A DNA stretch of 64,000 nucleotides. Origin: Phycisphaerales bacterium. GTDB taxonomy: Bacteria; Planctomycetota; Phycisphaerae; UBA1845; UTPLA1. The notes under the pieces were generated by a model, which ran no database searches, had not been told where the DNA came from, and was given only the letters and a program-made list of their open reading frames with translations. The position numbers were made by a program, and so were the translations under genes. This document shows positions 34,438 through 44,136 of the stretch, in pieces; position 1 is the first letter of the stretch, and every line of letters starts with the position of its first letter. The stretch covers positions 310,001 to 374,000 of the forward strand of contig JACKHI010000001.1 of assembly GCA_020639075.1 (NCBI GenBank), in the 5' to 3' direction.

Positions 34438-37400
34438 ATGCCCGTAACGACCGATACGCTCTGGAATATGCGTCGGCTCAACGTCGTCTTCGGCGTCAGC
34501 GCCGTGCTGATGCTCGTGTCCTTCTTCTGGATGATGAAGCACGACATGGACCGCAAGTGGCGCGATTTTCAGGTCCAGTATTTCAATGCCCGCTCCGGCC
34601 TGGCGCACCTGACGTACCTGGCCTACGGCAGCCCCGGCAATCAGGAAAAGCACAAGGCCCTGCAGGACGCAGTCGACAAAGCGCGGGCATCGGTCGATTC
34701 AAACGCTGTCGCGAAGCTGGAGGCTGAGATCCAGACCAAAGCCGGCGAACTCGAAGGCGTCGCGCTGGATTACGGCAACACCAACGCAGCGCTCGGCGTG
34801 ACGGTCTTCTACCTCGATGAGTCGCAGGCGTTCGAGGGAATGAAGGACGACCACACCGAGTCACTCAAGGACAAATACGAGGCGCAGGTCAGCAAGCTTG
34901 CGGGACTGAAGAAGACCAAGGACTCACTGGAGGACGATCTTCGACGGCTTAAGGCGAGCTTGAAGCAGCTCCAGGCGCCTGTCGCCAGCGCCGAGCGCGA
35001 ACTCAGCGCGTTCGAAAAGGGCTTCCGGGACGCTCATCAGGCCGACATCAAGTTCGGACCCAGCATTACGCGGGCGCTACTGAACGCACCGATTCTCGAC
35101 TTCGCGCCGCCGCACGACATCCCCGGCCGCCAGGAAGTCAAGAATCTCTTCATGAAGAATATCCGTACGGATCTGAACTTCACGGACACGTATGTGTCGG
35201 ACCGATGCACGACCTGTCACATCGGCATCGACAATCCGGAGTTCACTCAGGAGAACCTCGTCGCACAGGCGGAGGAAGCGATTCAGTCCGAAACGGTGCG
35301 CCCGGTACTCGAACGAGAGAACGAGAAACTCGCCAAGGAACTCGATCGCCGACTCGTGGATGTGGATACATCGCTCGCCGGCGGCGACAAGGCTGCGTTC
35401 ATCAATCTGTTCATCAGCGCCGCGAATAAGTTCCTCGAGGAAACGGATCGACCGCACCTGTATTCAAAGCCGATTCACGAAGCGTTCGCGAATTCGGACC
35501 CGGATCGGGGTACAGTTCAGTCGGCGATTGACAAGCAGTTCCAGCGGATTGTGGCGGCCGAGAAACCGCGGGCCGGCGCCGATCGCGAAGGCCGCCCGCT
35601 GACTTGGCGTGAAATGGACGAAAACGAGCGGGACAACTACTTCCTGCGATTGATGGCCGCCGTGAATCTCTATATGGAGAACAACGACGACGCCTCGCGC
35701 CCCGCGATCAAGTACGGCAAAGTGATCGCCGCCCATCCGCGTCTTGATCTGTTCATCTCCGCCACGTCGGCACACCCGATGAAGTCAATGGGTTGCACAG
35801 TCTGTCACGAGGGCAGCGGGCAGGAGACTGACTTCATCTTCGCGGCGCACACGCCGAAGGACACAAAGCAGCGACACGAGTGGGAGCACGAGTACGGCGA
35901 GCGCGAACTCGGGATTCCGATGAATTCGTTCCACACGGTGGATGAGTTCTGGGAACGACCGATGCTCAAGGACAAGTACACGTCCGCAAGCTGTGCGAAG
36001 TGCCACGACCAGATCTTCGATCTCGATCGTCACAAGACGGCGCCGCTGCCGGAAGCCGCCAACATCGTTGAGGGGCGCGAACTTTTCACGCGCGTCGGAT
36101 GCATCAACTGTCACAATGTTGACGGACTCTCGGACTCCCGTCGCGTCGGCACGGATCTGACGCACGTCAGCAGCAAATTGACGCCGGGCTTCATGGAGCG
36201 ATGGATCGAGTATCCGAACAACTTCCGCCCGTCGACGCGGATGCCGCACTTCTTCAAACAGGAAAACAACGTCGATTCGTCGGGACGAACCGAAACCGGT
36301 TACAGCGAATTCGATCCTCAGCCGGAACTTCGCACGGAGACCGAAATCCAGGCAATCGCACATTACCTCAACGTTTTCTCGAAGCCGTGGGAGCCGTTGC
36401 CTTCGCCGGAAGGCATCGAGGCGGATCCCAAGCGCGGTGAGGAGCTGTTCGTCTCGATCGGGTGCCTCGCCTGCCACGTGAACCTGGACGCCCACGATCC
36501 ATTGGATGACGAACATCGAACCTTCGGCGAAAAGTGGATCGTCAAGGACATCGCAGTCGAGAAAGCCAGGCTCGAAGCTCAGCGCGTCAAGCGAACCGAC
36601 GGTCCGCCGGACGGCGATGCGATTCAGGCGATGATCGATGCCGAAATGCCGGCGGCCAAGGAAGCGTTTGACGCGATGTCCAAGAACGACCGCGTGCGGT
36701 ATGCGTCGCGGCGGTTCTCAAGGCGGGCACGGCAGCATGCGATGCTGGCGGCGAAAACCGAGCGATTCGAAGCTGAGACGCAGGACAATCGTACGCCCGA
36801 CCCATTGCTCACTTACGTACCGCCCGAGTTCACGAAGCAGGGGCCGGAACTCAGCGGTCTGGGCACGAAGCTCGTGCCGGACGCGTCCGACGAAAACCAG
36901 CAGGCGCACGGTACGCGCTGGCTTTACAACTGGCTTCGCGATCCGCGGCATTATTCGTCCTACACAGTGATGCCCCGAATGTTCCGCGATCACTATTACC
37001 AGCAGGATACGGCTGAAGAGCAGCAGCTGAAGAACGATCAGGACATCCTCGACGTCACCGCGTATCTGTTGTCGCTTCGAAACGACGACTTCGACATGAC
37101 GCGCATCGCCGACGACGACACGCATCGCGACATGCGCGAACATCTTCTTCGCGAGATCCTGGGCGGCCTGAATACGAAGAGCGTGGTTGACATCTACCTT
37201 GCCGACGAGAAGAACGATGGCGAAACATACGGACCGCTGACGTCAGCGATCGTCAGTCAGGCGACTGCGAGCTTCGGTGGCGGAGACGAAGGCCGACAAC
37301 ACGTTGAAGCACTGATCGAGGCCAAGTCGAACTCGCTCGAAGATCGGCGAAAGCTGTTTCTTGGTATGAAGATGATCAGCCATTACGGCTGTTATTCGTG

Positions 37401-38991
37401 CCACACGATCAGCGGTTTCGAGGATGCGACGCGGCCGGGCACGGATCTGTCGACCTGGGCGCAGAAGTTCATGAGTCAGCTGGACTTCGCCTATTACTCC
37501 CCCGTCTTCGAGCACGAGCGAGAAGAACGTCCGGAGATGTTCGAGAACACGTATCGCGGCGATCTGCCGGACAACGCGCATCTCATTCGTGACGTCGCGG
37601 AGGCGTCTGCCGACCTGTTGGCGCACATCGGCGGCAAGGAGAGCGATGCGGGCAACTTCCCGCAGTCGATTCATCACAACCACGCGTCATTCGCCTACTA
37701 CAAGATCCGCAATCCGCGCATCTGGGATCGCGGCAAGATTCGAAAGCCGTATGAGAAAATCAAAATGCCGAACTTCTTCTTCACGGAAGAGGAGGCGACG
37801 GCCATCACGACCTATGTTCTCTCGCGACGAGACGCCAACGTGCGGGAGCCCGTCAAGATCGATTACGAAGACACGTCGGTCGGCCGGATCGCCCGCGGCA
37901 GGGCGCTGGCGAACCAACTGAACTGTTACGGGTGCCACACGATCGAGGCCGACGTTCCAGCGACGATCCATCAGTACTATACGGAGGACCCGAGCGTCGA
38001 CGACAGCTTTGTATTCGGACCGAGATTCAAGCCGCCGCTCTTGTGGGGCGAAGGCGCGAAGATTCAGAACGACTGGTTGTTCAAGTTCTTCAATAACGTC
38101 GAGATGCTGCGCCCCTGGCTTCACGCGCGGATGCCGAGCTTCTATCTCTCGACGGAAGACGCGACGCAACTTGTTGAGTATTTCGCGGGTTTGACGCAGT
38201 ACGAATCGAAGGTCCTGGATGATGAGCTGCTGCCCGTTGCGAAGTACCTCCAGCAGGTGCACAGCGGGGCTTCCGTCGGCGACAATCCGACGTGGTACAT
38301 GAGCGATCGATTCGACGACGAAAGCGAATTCCTGCGAGACTACGCGTTGCGGCACAACCAGGCGCGGGTATATGACTTCGATGATTCCGCGGCCGAGAAT
38401 GCCCAGGAACGGGAAGAAGCGCTGTCTCGCGGTTTCGAAATCGCGAGGACGCGGGCTGAATTCCTGATGGGCGTGTTTAACGTGCCGTTTCCGTTTACCG
38501 ATCCAAGAACCCATCGCGCAGACGATGCAAGGTTCAAGCTGGGCGAAGAGTTCTTCTACGATCAGCGATGTCTCGCCTGTCACGTGGCGGGGGATCCTTC
38601 AGTTCCGGGCACGACGACGGATATCAAGGCGCCGAACTTCGCGCTGGCGTCAAAACGTCTGCGATACGACTGGGTGATCAATTGGCTTCAGAACCCGCAG
38701 GCGATCCAGCCGGGGGCGAACATGCCGCAGATTTTCCAGGACGGCGGCAGCGCGTATTCGCTTCTTTCCGGCGAGGATCGAACGTCAAAAGAAGAGAAGT
38801 TCGGCAGCGAAATGGACGTTCAGGCTCACCTGCTCGTGGACTTCCTGTTCGAACTCGGCAATCGGAACTACACGGCGATTCAGCCTGGCGCGCTCGATCA
38901 GCCTGCGGGCGGCGGTGCGGCAGGTGAGGGCGACGAGATCGATTTCGGCGGCGGAGACGACAAGGCCGAGGAAGTCGAAGTGGATTTCTAG
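34438..38991 (+). CDS. giant membrane-anchored octahaem c-type cytochrome (1517 residues)
   Basis: ATG 34438 follows AGGGAAGC. One membrane helix near residues 12-32 anchors the protein, and a long coiled-coil segment follows (about 75-200). Eight CXXCH haem sites begin at residues 257, 453, 519, 555, 676, 985, 1163 and 1378. Five MPxF-type motifs (RMPHFF, VMPRMF, KMPNFF, RMPSFY, NMPQIF) look like distal Met ligands. Most of the protein is therefore a chain of cytochrome c domains of cbb3-type CcoP or c1-like character, spaced by acidic linkers. It sits where cytochrome c1 or f would be encoded and should carry electrons from the Rieske protein towards the oxidase. The C-terminus is acidic. 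Confidence 0.92.
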   Translation: MPVTTDTLWNMRRLNVVFGVSAVLMLVSFFWMMKHDMDRKWRDFQVQYFNARSGLAHLTYLAYGSPGNQEKHKALQDAVDKARASVDSNAVAKLEAEIQTKAGELEGVALDYGNTNAALGVTVFYLDESQAFEGMKDDHTESLKDKYEAQVSKLAGLKKTKDSLEDDLRRLKASLKQLQAPVASAERELSAFEKGFRDAHQADIKFGPSITRALLNAPILDFAPPHDIPGRQEVKNLFMKNIRTDLNFTDTYVSDRCTTCHIGIDNPEFTQENLVAQAEEAIQSETVRPVLERENEKLAKELDRRLVDVDTSLAGGDKAAFINLFISAANKFLEETDRPHLYSKPIHEAFANSDPDRGTVQSAIDKQFQRIVAAEKPRAGADREGRPLTWREMDENERDNYFLRLMAAVNLYMENNDDASRPAIKYGKVIAAHPRLDLFISATSAHPMKSMGCTVCHEGSGQETDFIFAAHTPKDTKQRHEWEHEYGERELGIPMNSFHTVDEFWERPMLKDKYTSASCAKCHDQIFDLDRHKTAPLPEAANIVEGRELFTRVGCINCHNVDGLSDSRRVGTDLTHVSSKLTPGFMERWIEYPNNFRPSTRMPHFFKQENNVDSSGRTETGYSEFDPQPELRTETEIQAIAHYLNVFSKPWEPLPSPEGIEADPKRGEELFVSIGCLACHVNLDAHDPLDDEHRTFGEKWIVKDIAVEKARLEAQRVKRTDGPPDGDAIQAMIDAEMPAAKEAFDAMSKNDRVRYASRRFSRRARQHAMLAAKTERFEAETQDNRTPDPLLTYVPPEFTKQGPELSGLGTKLVPDASDENQQAHGTRWLYNWLRDPRHYSSYTVMPRMFRDHYYQQDTAEEQQLKNDQDILDVTAYLLSLRNDDFDMTRIADDDTHRDMREHLLREILGGLNTKSVVDIYLADEKNDGETYGPLTSAIVSQATASFGGGDEGRQHVEALIEAKSNSLEDRRKLFLGMKMISHYGCYSCHTISGFEDATRPGTDLSTWAQKFMSQLDFAYYSPVFEHEREERPEMFENTYRGDLPDNAHLIRDVAEASADLLAHIGGKESDAGNFPQSIHHNHASFAYYKIRNPRIWDRGKIRKPYEKIKMPNFFFTEEEATAITTYVLSRRDANVREPVKIDYEDTSVGRIARGRALANQLNCYGCHTIEADVPATIHQYYTEDPSVDDSFVFGPRFKPPLLWGEGAKIQNDWLFKFFNNVEMLRPWLHARMPSFYLSTEDATQLVEYFAGLTQYESKVLDDELLPVAKYLQQVHSGASVGDNPTWYMSDRFDDESEFLRDYALRHNQARVYDFDDSAAENAQEREEALSRGFEIARTRAEFLMGVFNVPFPFTDPRTHRADDARFKLGEEFFYDQRCLACHVAGDPSVPGTTTDIKAPNFALASKRLRYDWVINWLQNPQAIQPGANMPQIFQDGGSAYSLLSGEDRTSKEEKFGSEMDVQAHLLVDFLFELGNRNYTAIQPGALDQPAGGGAAGEGDEIDFGGGDDKAEEVEVDF

Positions 38992-39128
38992 CCGATTGCG
39001 ATAATCGTCGGCTAATCAGATTAGAGGCCCGGCTGACGCTCCGCGGCGCCTAACGCAGGCTGCCCAGGAGTGTCCGGGTCGGGGGACGGCGGGTTGCAAA
39101 TCCAACTGCACCCGTTAAAACGTAGCAG

Positions 39129-39148
39129 GTGTCGCAAAGTTGCGACAC
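39129..39148 (+). promoter_or_regulatory. perfect palindrome before the cupredoxin gene, possible operator or hairpin
   Basis: GTGTCGCAA-AG-TTGCGACAC gives nine perfect pairs. The inner 18 bases fit TGTCR-N8-YGACA, the site type known for the CRP/FNR-family CO sensor CooA. It lies just before the ribosome site (AGAAGGAG) of 39169. It could equally be an RNA hairpin that separates the octahaem and cupredoxin messages. Confidence 0.45.
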
Positions 39149-39168
39149 ACCGACAGAAGGAGTTTCAG

Positions 39169-40062
39169 ATGTTCCGAAAGCAGTGGGTTGCAGCGACACT
39201 GGCGGCAGTTTTGGCGACGCAGGTCTTCATCGGCGCTGCGGCCGCAGACAATGAAAAAGGAACGGCCGTCATCAAGGGGAAAGTGACGTTTGAAGGAAAG
39301 GTCGCAGCCGTCAAGGTCCCGATGACCGATCAGCAGTGCGCGACGTTGAACAAGGACAAGAAGCCACCGGTCGTCGATCCGGGCAAGCTCGTTTATGCGA
39401 AGGACGGCAACACGGTCCCGGACGTGTTCGTGTATGTGAAGAAGGGCGCAGGCAAGTACGACGCACCGAAGGAGCCTGTCGAGCTGGATCAGAAGGACTG
39501 CATGTACGTGCCGCACATGCTCGGCATGATCGCGGGCCAGCCCCTGTTGATCAAGAACGGCGACCCGGTGAATCACAATGTTCACTCGCTTGCCCAGAAA
39601 AATCCGCAATTCAACTTTGCCCAGCCGAAGCAGAACATGGAAAAGGTGCTTGAGGGCAAGGATACGTTCAACAAGCCGGAAATCGGCGTGAAGATCAAGT
39701 GCGACGTTCACAGCTGGATGAGCGCCTATGCGTTTGTCCTCGAGAATCCGTTCTTCGACGTCACGAAGAGCCACCTGAATGACGGCGGCGACAGCACGAA
39801 GCGCGGCACGTTCGAGCTAAAGGGACTGCCCGCCGGCAAGTACACGATCGAGGCGTGGCATGAAAATTTCGGCGTGCAGACTCAGGAAGTCGAAATCAAG
39901 GACGGCGAGACGAAGGAAATCGAATTCAAGTTCACAGAGAAGGGCGCACAGGCGCCTGCCGTTCGAGAAGTGATTCTCGGGCAGGCCTCGAGCGACGATA
40001 AGGACGCCAAGCCGGCATGCTGTGCGGCAAAGGCTGCCAACGTCGACGCCGCGTCAAAGTGA
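39169..40062 (+). CDS. secreted cupredoxin-like protein with carboxypeptidase-regulatory-like tail
   Basis: A strong AGAAGGAG and the signal peptide (WVAATLAAVLATQVFIGAAAA) fix the start at 39169; 297 residues. Copper-type ligands can be seen in PVNHNVHS and in IKCDVHSWM (Cys, His and Met within seven residues), as in blue-copper-like domains. The part after GTFELKGLPAGKYTIEAWHE is a small beta-sandwich of the carboxypeptidase-regulatory kind. The C-terminus has CCAAK. It lies between the bc-like complex and the oxidase genes and could be a soluble or tethered electron carrier, or a copper donor for CuA. Function is inferred from motifs and place. Confidence 0.8.
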   Translation: MFRKQWVAATLAAVLATQVFIGAAAADNEKGTAVIKGKVTFEGKVAAVKVPMTDQQCATLNKDKKPPVVDPGKLVYAKDGNTVPDVFVYVKKGAGKYDAPKEPVELDQKDCMYVPHMLGMIAGQPLLIKNGDPVNHNVHSLAQKNPQFNFAQPKQNMEKVLEGKDTFNKPEIGVKIKCDVHSWMSAYAFVLENPFFDVTKSHLNDGGDSTKRGTFELKGLPAGKYTIEAWHENFGVQTQEVEIKDGETKEIEFKFTEKGAQAPAVREVILGQASSDDKDAKPACCAAKAANVDAASK

Positions 40063-40234
40063 TCGCTGTCGTATCGACCGATAGAACCCAAGACTGACTG
40101 CGGAAACGCCGTCGCAACCATCGCCCGAATGGACGAGAACGCGACGTCCGCAGAGTTCAGCGGTTAATTGAATTGCTTAATCGGCCCGGCTTCATGAGGG
40201 AGCCGGGCCTGTCCTGATGGTTGGAGAACTGAGG

Positions 40235-41248
40235 ATGGAACTGCTGGCCCAGGCGGCGGATTTCGGAACGTACGGTAAGTGGATGCCGCCGAATCTGTCA
40301 GTGCGCGGCGGGGCGATCGATCAGCTGATCGAGATCCTGCATTATTTCATGGCCGTGCTCTTTGTGGGATGGGGAATCTTCTTCGTCTATTGTCTCGTTC
40401 GGTTCCGTTCCGGCAAAGGCGGCTCGGCGCAGTACCATCCCGTCAAAGGAAAGGCTTCGAAGTACGCGGAAGTCGGCGTGGCCATTTTCGAGGCCGTGCT
40501 GCTGCTCGGCTTTTCGATGCCCGTCTGGGGGGAGTACAAGAACGATCCGCCCCCTGCGGACAAGCGCGTTGAAGTTCGCGCGATCGGCGAGCAGTTCCAG
40601 TGGAATTTCCACTATCCCGGACCCGACGGAAAGTTCGGTCGAACCAATGCGAAGTTCATCGACAACGTAAGCAACACGATCGGTCTGGATCCGGACGATC
40701 CAAACGGAAAAGACGACATCCAGACGATCGGGGCCCTGCATCTTCCCGTCGGTCGGCCGATCTACGTGCGAATCACGTCGAAGGACGTCATTCACAGCTT
40801 CGCGATCCCGACGATGCGCGTGAAGCAGGACGCCATTCCCGGCATGGAAGTGCCGGTCTGGTTCCAGATCAAAGAGGGCGCGACAACGGCAAACCTGCTC
40901 AAGTCAAAGTCCATGAATGAGGACTTCGACACGGCCAAGACCAATTGGTATCGCGTTCGTCATCTCGTCGCATCCAAAGACTATGCCGACAAGTCGGGAC
41001 AGATCATCCTCGCGGAAGGCGCCGGCATCGGCTTGAGCCGCGACGCCGGCGAAAAGAAGCTGAAGCAGCTTCGCGAAGCGGGCATCGACTCGATCAACAT
41101 GCATCCGGAGAATCCGCTGGAAGTCATTTGCGCCCAGCTCTGCGGCAACAGCCACTTCAAGATGAAGGCACAGCTCTATACCTATGACGACGCCGGATTC
41201 GAAGCGTGGAAGAAGAGCACCGTGCCGGAGGTCATCGAGGAATTCTGA
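40235..41248 (+). CDS. coxB: cytochrome c oxidase subunit II
   Basis: This subunit holds CuA, the entry point for electrons. ATG 40235 lies 8-9 nt after GGAG; ATG 40217 has no ribosome site. Two membrane helices at about 25-50 and 75-98 precede the cupredoxin domain. CuA ligands are His187 (DVIHSFAIP) and the cluster CAQLCGNSHFKM (Cys299, Cys303, His307, Met310). About 60 more residues than usual lie between His187 and the cluster (the LKSKSMNEDFDTAKTNWY to GIDSINMHPEN part). The protein ends without a haem domain. Confidence 0.93.
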   Translation: MELLAQAADFGTYGKWMPPNLSVRGGAIDQLIEILHYFMAVLFVGWGIFFVYCLVRFRSGKGGSAQYHPVKGKASKYAEVGVAIFEAVLLLGFSMPVWGEYKNDPPPADKRVEVRAIGEQFQWNFHYPGPDGKFGRTNAKFIDNVSNTIGLDPDDPNGKDDIQTIGALHLPVGRPIYVRITSKDVIHSFAIPTMRVKQDAIPGMEVPVWFQIKEGATTANLLKSKSMNEDFDTAKTNWYRVRHLVASKDYADKSGQIILAEGAGIGLSRDAGEKKLKQLREAGIDSINMHPENPLEVICAQLCGNSHFKMKAQLYTYDDAGFEAWKKSTVPEVIEEF

Positions 41249-41472
41249 TCGGAACACAGCGGCGATGGCAGATCGCAGGATTGCGGTATGTCTGATCGTA
41301 CAGGTTTCGATCGAGCCTGAGCGGAAATTGACTGTGGGACGCAGAGGGGCGTCACCGCCGAATTGATACCAACAACGCACGCCCGTCGGCATGCGATTCA
41401 GGACAGCCTTCATCGCTCGCAAACCAGTTGCGGGCGGCAGTCAGAACAGGCGTTGAAGAGGACGCTGCCATT

Positions 41473-43224
41473 ATGAGTGACCATAGCCACGAACTGCCGT
41501 TTTGGAAGAAGTACATCTTTTCCGTCGATCACAAGGTCATCGGAATTCAGTACACCGTCACGGCCCTTCTGTTTCTTGCATTCGGCTTCGGCCTGATGCT
41601 GGTCATGCGATACCAGCTGGCCTATCCGAATCAACCGCTTCCCGGGGTTTTTGCCAGTGTCCTGTCGGAACCCGTTGTCGGCGAGGTGACCGTCAACGAG
41701 GCGACAGGCGAAACGGGTAAGGTGCTGACCGGCGACGGCTACAACGCCTTTGGCGCGATGCACGGCACGATCATGGTGTTCCTCGCCATCGTGCCACTCG
41801 CGGTCGGTGGATTCGGGAACTTCGTCCTGCCGCTTCAATGCGGCGCGCCGGACATGGCCTTCCCCCGGCTGAACATGGCGAGCTATTGGACTTACTTGTG
41901 CGGCGGCATCCTGATGCTGTTCGGGTTCTTCGTCAAAGGCGGGGCGGCGAACAGCGGCTGGACCTCTTATCCACCCTTGTCGCTGATCGCAACGACGGGC
42001 CAGACGATCTGGCTCCTCGGCATGGTCATCCTGATCACGTCGTCGCTTCTCGGAAGCGTCAACTTCATCGTGACTGCCGTGCAATTGCGCGTTCAGGGGC
42101 TGAGCTTCTTCCGGCTGCCGTTCTTCGTATGGGCGCAGCTCGTAACATCGTTCCTGCTGCTGCTCGCCTTTCCGCCGCTCGAAGCCGCGGGTCTGCTTCA
42201 GCTGATGGATCGCGTCGCCGGGACAAGCTTCTTCGATCCGGGCGGTCTGATCATCTCCGGCGTCGAGCGAAATTCGGCCGGCGGCGGCAGTCCGCTGCTG
42301 TGGCAGCATCTGTTCTGGTTCCTGGCCCATCCGGAAGTGTACGTTCTGATTCTGCCGGGGCTCGGCATTATCGCCGAAGTCATTGCGAACAACACGCGGA
42401 AGCCGCTCTGGGGATACAAGTCGCTGGTTTACTCGGCGATCTTTCTCGGTTTCATGTCGTTCATCGTCTGGGCGCATCACATGTATCTGACGGGCATGGG
42501 AACGACGCTGAGTACGTTCTTCCAGGCGACGACGATGATCATCTCCGTCCCGTCCGTCATTATTCTGACCTGTCTGGTCATCAGCCTCTGGGGCGCAAGG
42601 ATTCGATTCAATACGCCCATGTTGTTCGCATTGTCATTCCTGCCGATGTTCGCCATCGGCGGATTGACCGGCCTCCCTCTTGGGTTGACGGCGTCGGATA
42701 TCCATCTCCACGACACGTACTACGTCATCGGCCACTTCCATTACGTCGTGGCTCCGGGAACGATCTTCGCGATGTTCGCTGGCGTTTACTACTGGTACCC
42801 GAAGGCGTCGGGCCGGATGATGAATGAGTGGCTCGGCCGCATTCACTGGTTCGGTTCGTTTGTCTTTATCAACGCCGTGTTCATGCCGTTCTTCTTCCTG
42901 GGCATGGCCGGCGTGCTTCGTCGGCAGTTCGACCAGACGGAGACACTGCACGGCGCCGCCGTCCAGGGGTTGACGGTCATGGCGACGTGGGGCGCGATCG
43001 GTCTCGCACTCGCGCAGATTCCGTTCGTCATCAACTTCTTCTGGAGCATGTTCGCCGGCCAGCGGGTCGGTGCGAACCCGTGGAAAGCGACGACTCTTGA
43101 ATGGACGGCGCCGTCGCCGCCGCCACACGGCAATTTTGACGCCGTGCCGGTCGTGGCCCGCGGACCATACGAATACAGCGTGCCGGGTGAGAGCGAAGAT
43201 TTCTCGATGCAGGCAACTGCCTGA
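41473..43224 (+). CDS. coxA: cytochrome c oxidase subunit I
   Basis: This is the catalytic haem-copper subunit that reduces O2 to water and pumps protons. ATG 41473 follows AAGAGGA; the frame also opens upstream at TTG 41428. The 583 residues show the haem a ligand His97 (AMHGTIMVF), the CuB site with the Tyr cross-link motif HPEVY (His286, Tyr290), the His335-His336 pair, and HFHYVV with His421 and His423 for the two haems. The His-Tyr pair marks an A-type oxidase. About 12 helices are visible. Confidence 0.96.
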   Translation: MSDHSHELPFWKKYIFSVDHKVIGIQYTVTALLFLAFGFGLMLVMRYQLAYPNQPLPGVFASVLSEPVVGEVTVNEATGETGKVLTGDGYNAFGAMHGTIMVFLAIVPLAVGGFGNFVLPLQCGAPDMAFPRLNMASYWTYLCGGILMLFGFFVKGGAANSGWTSYPPLSLIATTGQTIWLLGMVILITSSLLGSVNFIVTAVQLRVQGLSFFRLPFFVWAQLVTSFLLLLAFPPLEAAGLLQLMDRVAGTSFFDPGGLIISGVERNSAGGGSPLLWQHLFWFLAHPEVYVLILPGLGIIAEVIANNTRKPLWGYKSLVYSAIFLGFMSFIVWAHHMYLTGMGTTLSTFFQATTMIISVPSVIILTCLVISLWGARIRFNTPMLFALSFLPMFAIGGLTGLPLGLTASDIHLHDTYYVIGHFHYVVAPGTIFAMFAGVYYWYPKASGRMMNEWLGRIHWFGSFVFINAVFMPFFFLGMAGVLRRQFDQTETLHGAAVQGLTVMATWGAIGLALAQIPFVINFFWSMFAGQRVGANPWKATTLEWTAPSPPPHGNFDAVPVVARGPYEYSVPGESEDFSMQATA

Positions 43225-43251
43225 TTCTGGTTTCAATAGGAGACGCAAGCG

Positions 43252-44127
43252 TTGTCTGCAACGGTAATACCCTACGACGTAAAGCCGCATCCGCTCACGG
43301 GGATGTACAACGGCAAGTTCGGCATCTGGCTGTTTCTTGCCTCGGAAATCATGCTGTTCGGCGCGTTGTTCTCGACATACGTGCTGCTCCGCGTTGGTGC
43401 CCCTGAGGGGACGTGGCCGATCGCCGGGTCACCGACGACGCGCGGCGACAACATCCTGCAGGTGCCGCTCGCGGCGTTGAACACAGCCTTCCTGATCACT
43501 TCCTCGGTTACGATGGTCCTGGCGTGGGCCAATTTGAAGATGGGGAGCTTCAAGAAGGGGCAGCAATTCCTCCTCGTCACGGTTCTTCTGGCCGGCGCGT
43601 TCCTCGTCGTGAAGTACTTTGAGTACAACTCCAAGCTGCATCATTATGCCGTGACGTTCAACGAGCACTTCGATCGCGACGGTGTCGAGTCCAAGTCGTT
43701 CAAGGGTTTAACGCAAGCCGGCACGGAAAAGACGATTCACTACCTGTGGGGCCATGTTGAAGAAACCAAGAAAGACGCCGACGGCGCCATTCAGAGTTAC
43801 TTGTTCATGCCCGATCACGACACGAGCCATGGCGGCGAGGGGCACGAGCCGAAGGCCGTCGAGATTCATCCGGCGGAAATCGCCCGAATGACGACGTTCG
43901 GCCCAGGCGGCAGCTCGTTTCTTGGCTGTTACTTCGTGATCACGGGCCTGCACGGTCTCCACATCGTCGGCGGCATCGTCGTGATGCTGTGGTTCCTGCT
44001 GACGGGCTCGAAGATGTGGAAGACGCAGCCCGACAAGTATGCCAATCGAATCGAGTGCACGGGTTTGTACTGGCACTTTGTCGACCTGGTCTGGATCTTC
44101 CTGTTTCCCGTACTTTACCTGCTGTAG
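43252..44127 (+). CDS. coxC: cytochrome c oxidase subunit III
   Basis: The start is TTG 43252, set by AGGAGA eight bases upstream; no ATG fits. The 291-residue protein has the subunit III features KFGIWLFLASEIMLFGALFSTY near the start and GLHGLHIVGGIVVMLWF followed by ECTGLYWHFVDLVWIFLFP at the end. A hydrophilic insert of about 75 residues (about 125-200) lies between the central helices and makes it longer than usual for a five-helix bacterial form. It stabilises subunit I and its proton uptake. Confidence 0.94.
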   Translation: MSATVIPYDVKPHPLTGMYNGKFGIWLFLASEIMLFGALFSTYVLLRVGAPEGTWPIAGSPTTRGDNILQVPLAALNTAFLITSSVTMVLAWANLKMGSFKKGQQFLLVTVLLAGAFLVVKYFEYNSKLHHYAVTFNEHFDRDGVESKSFKGLTQAGTEKTIHYLWGHVEETKKDADGAIQSYLFMPDHDTSHGGEGHEPKAVEIHPAEIARMTTFGPGGSSFLGCYFVITGLHGLHIVGGIVVMLWFLLTGSKMWKTQPDKYANRIECTGLYWHFVDLVWIFLFPVLYLL

Positions 44128-44136
44128 GAGAAGGCG

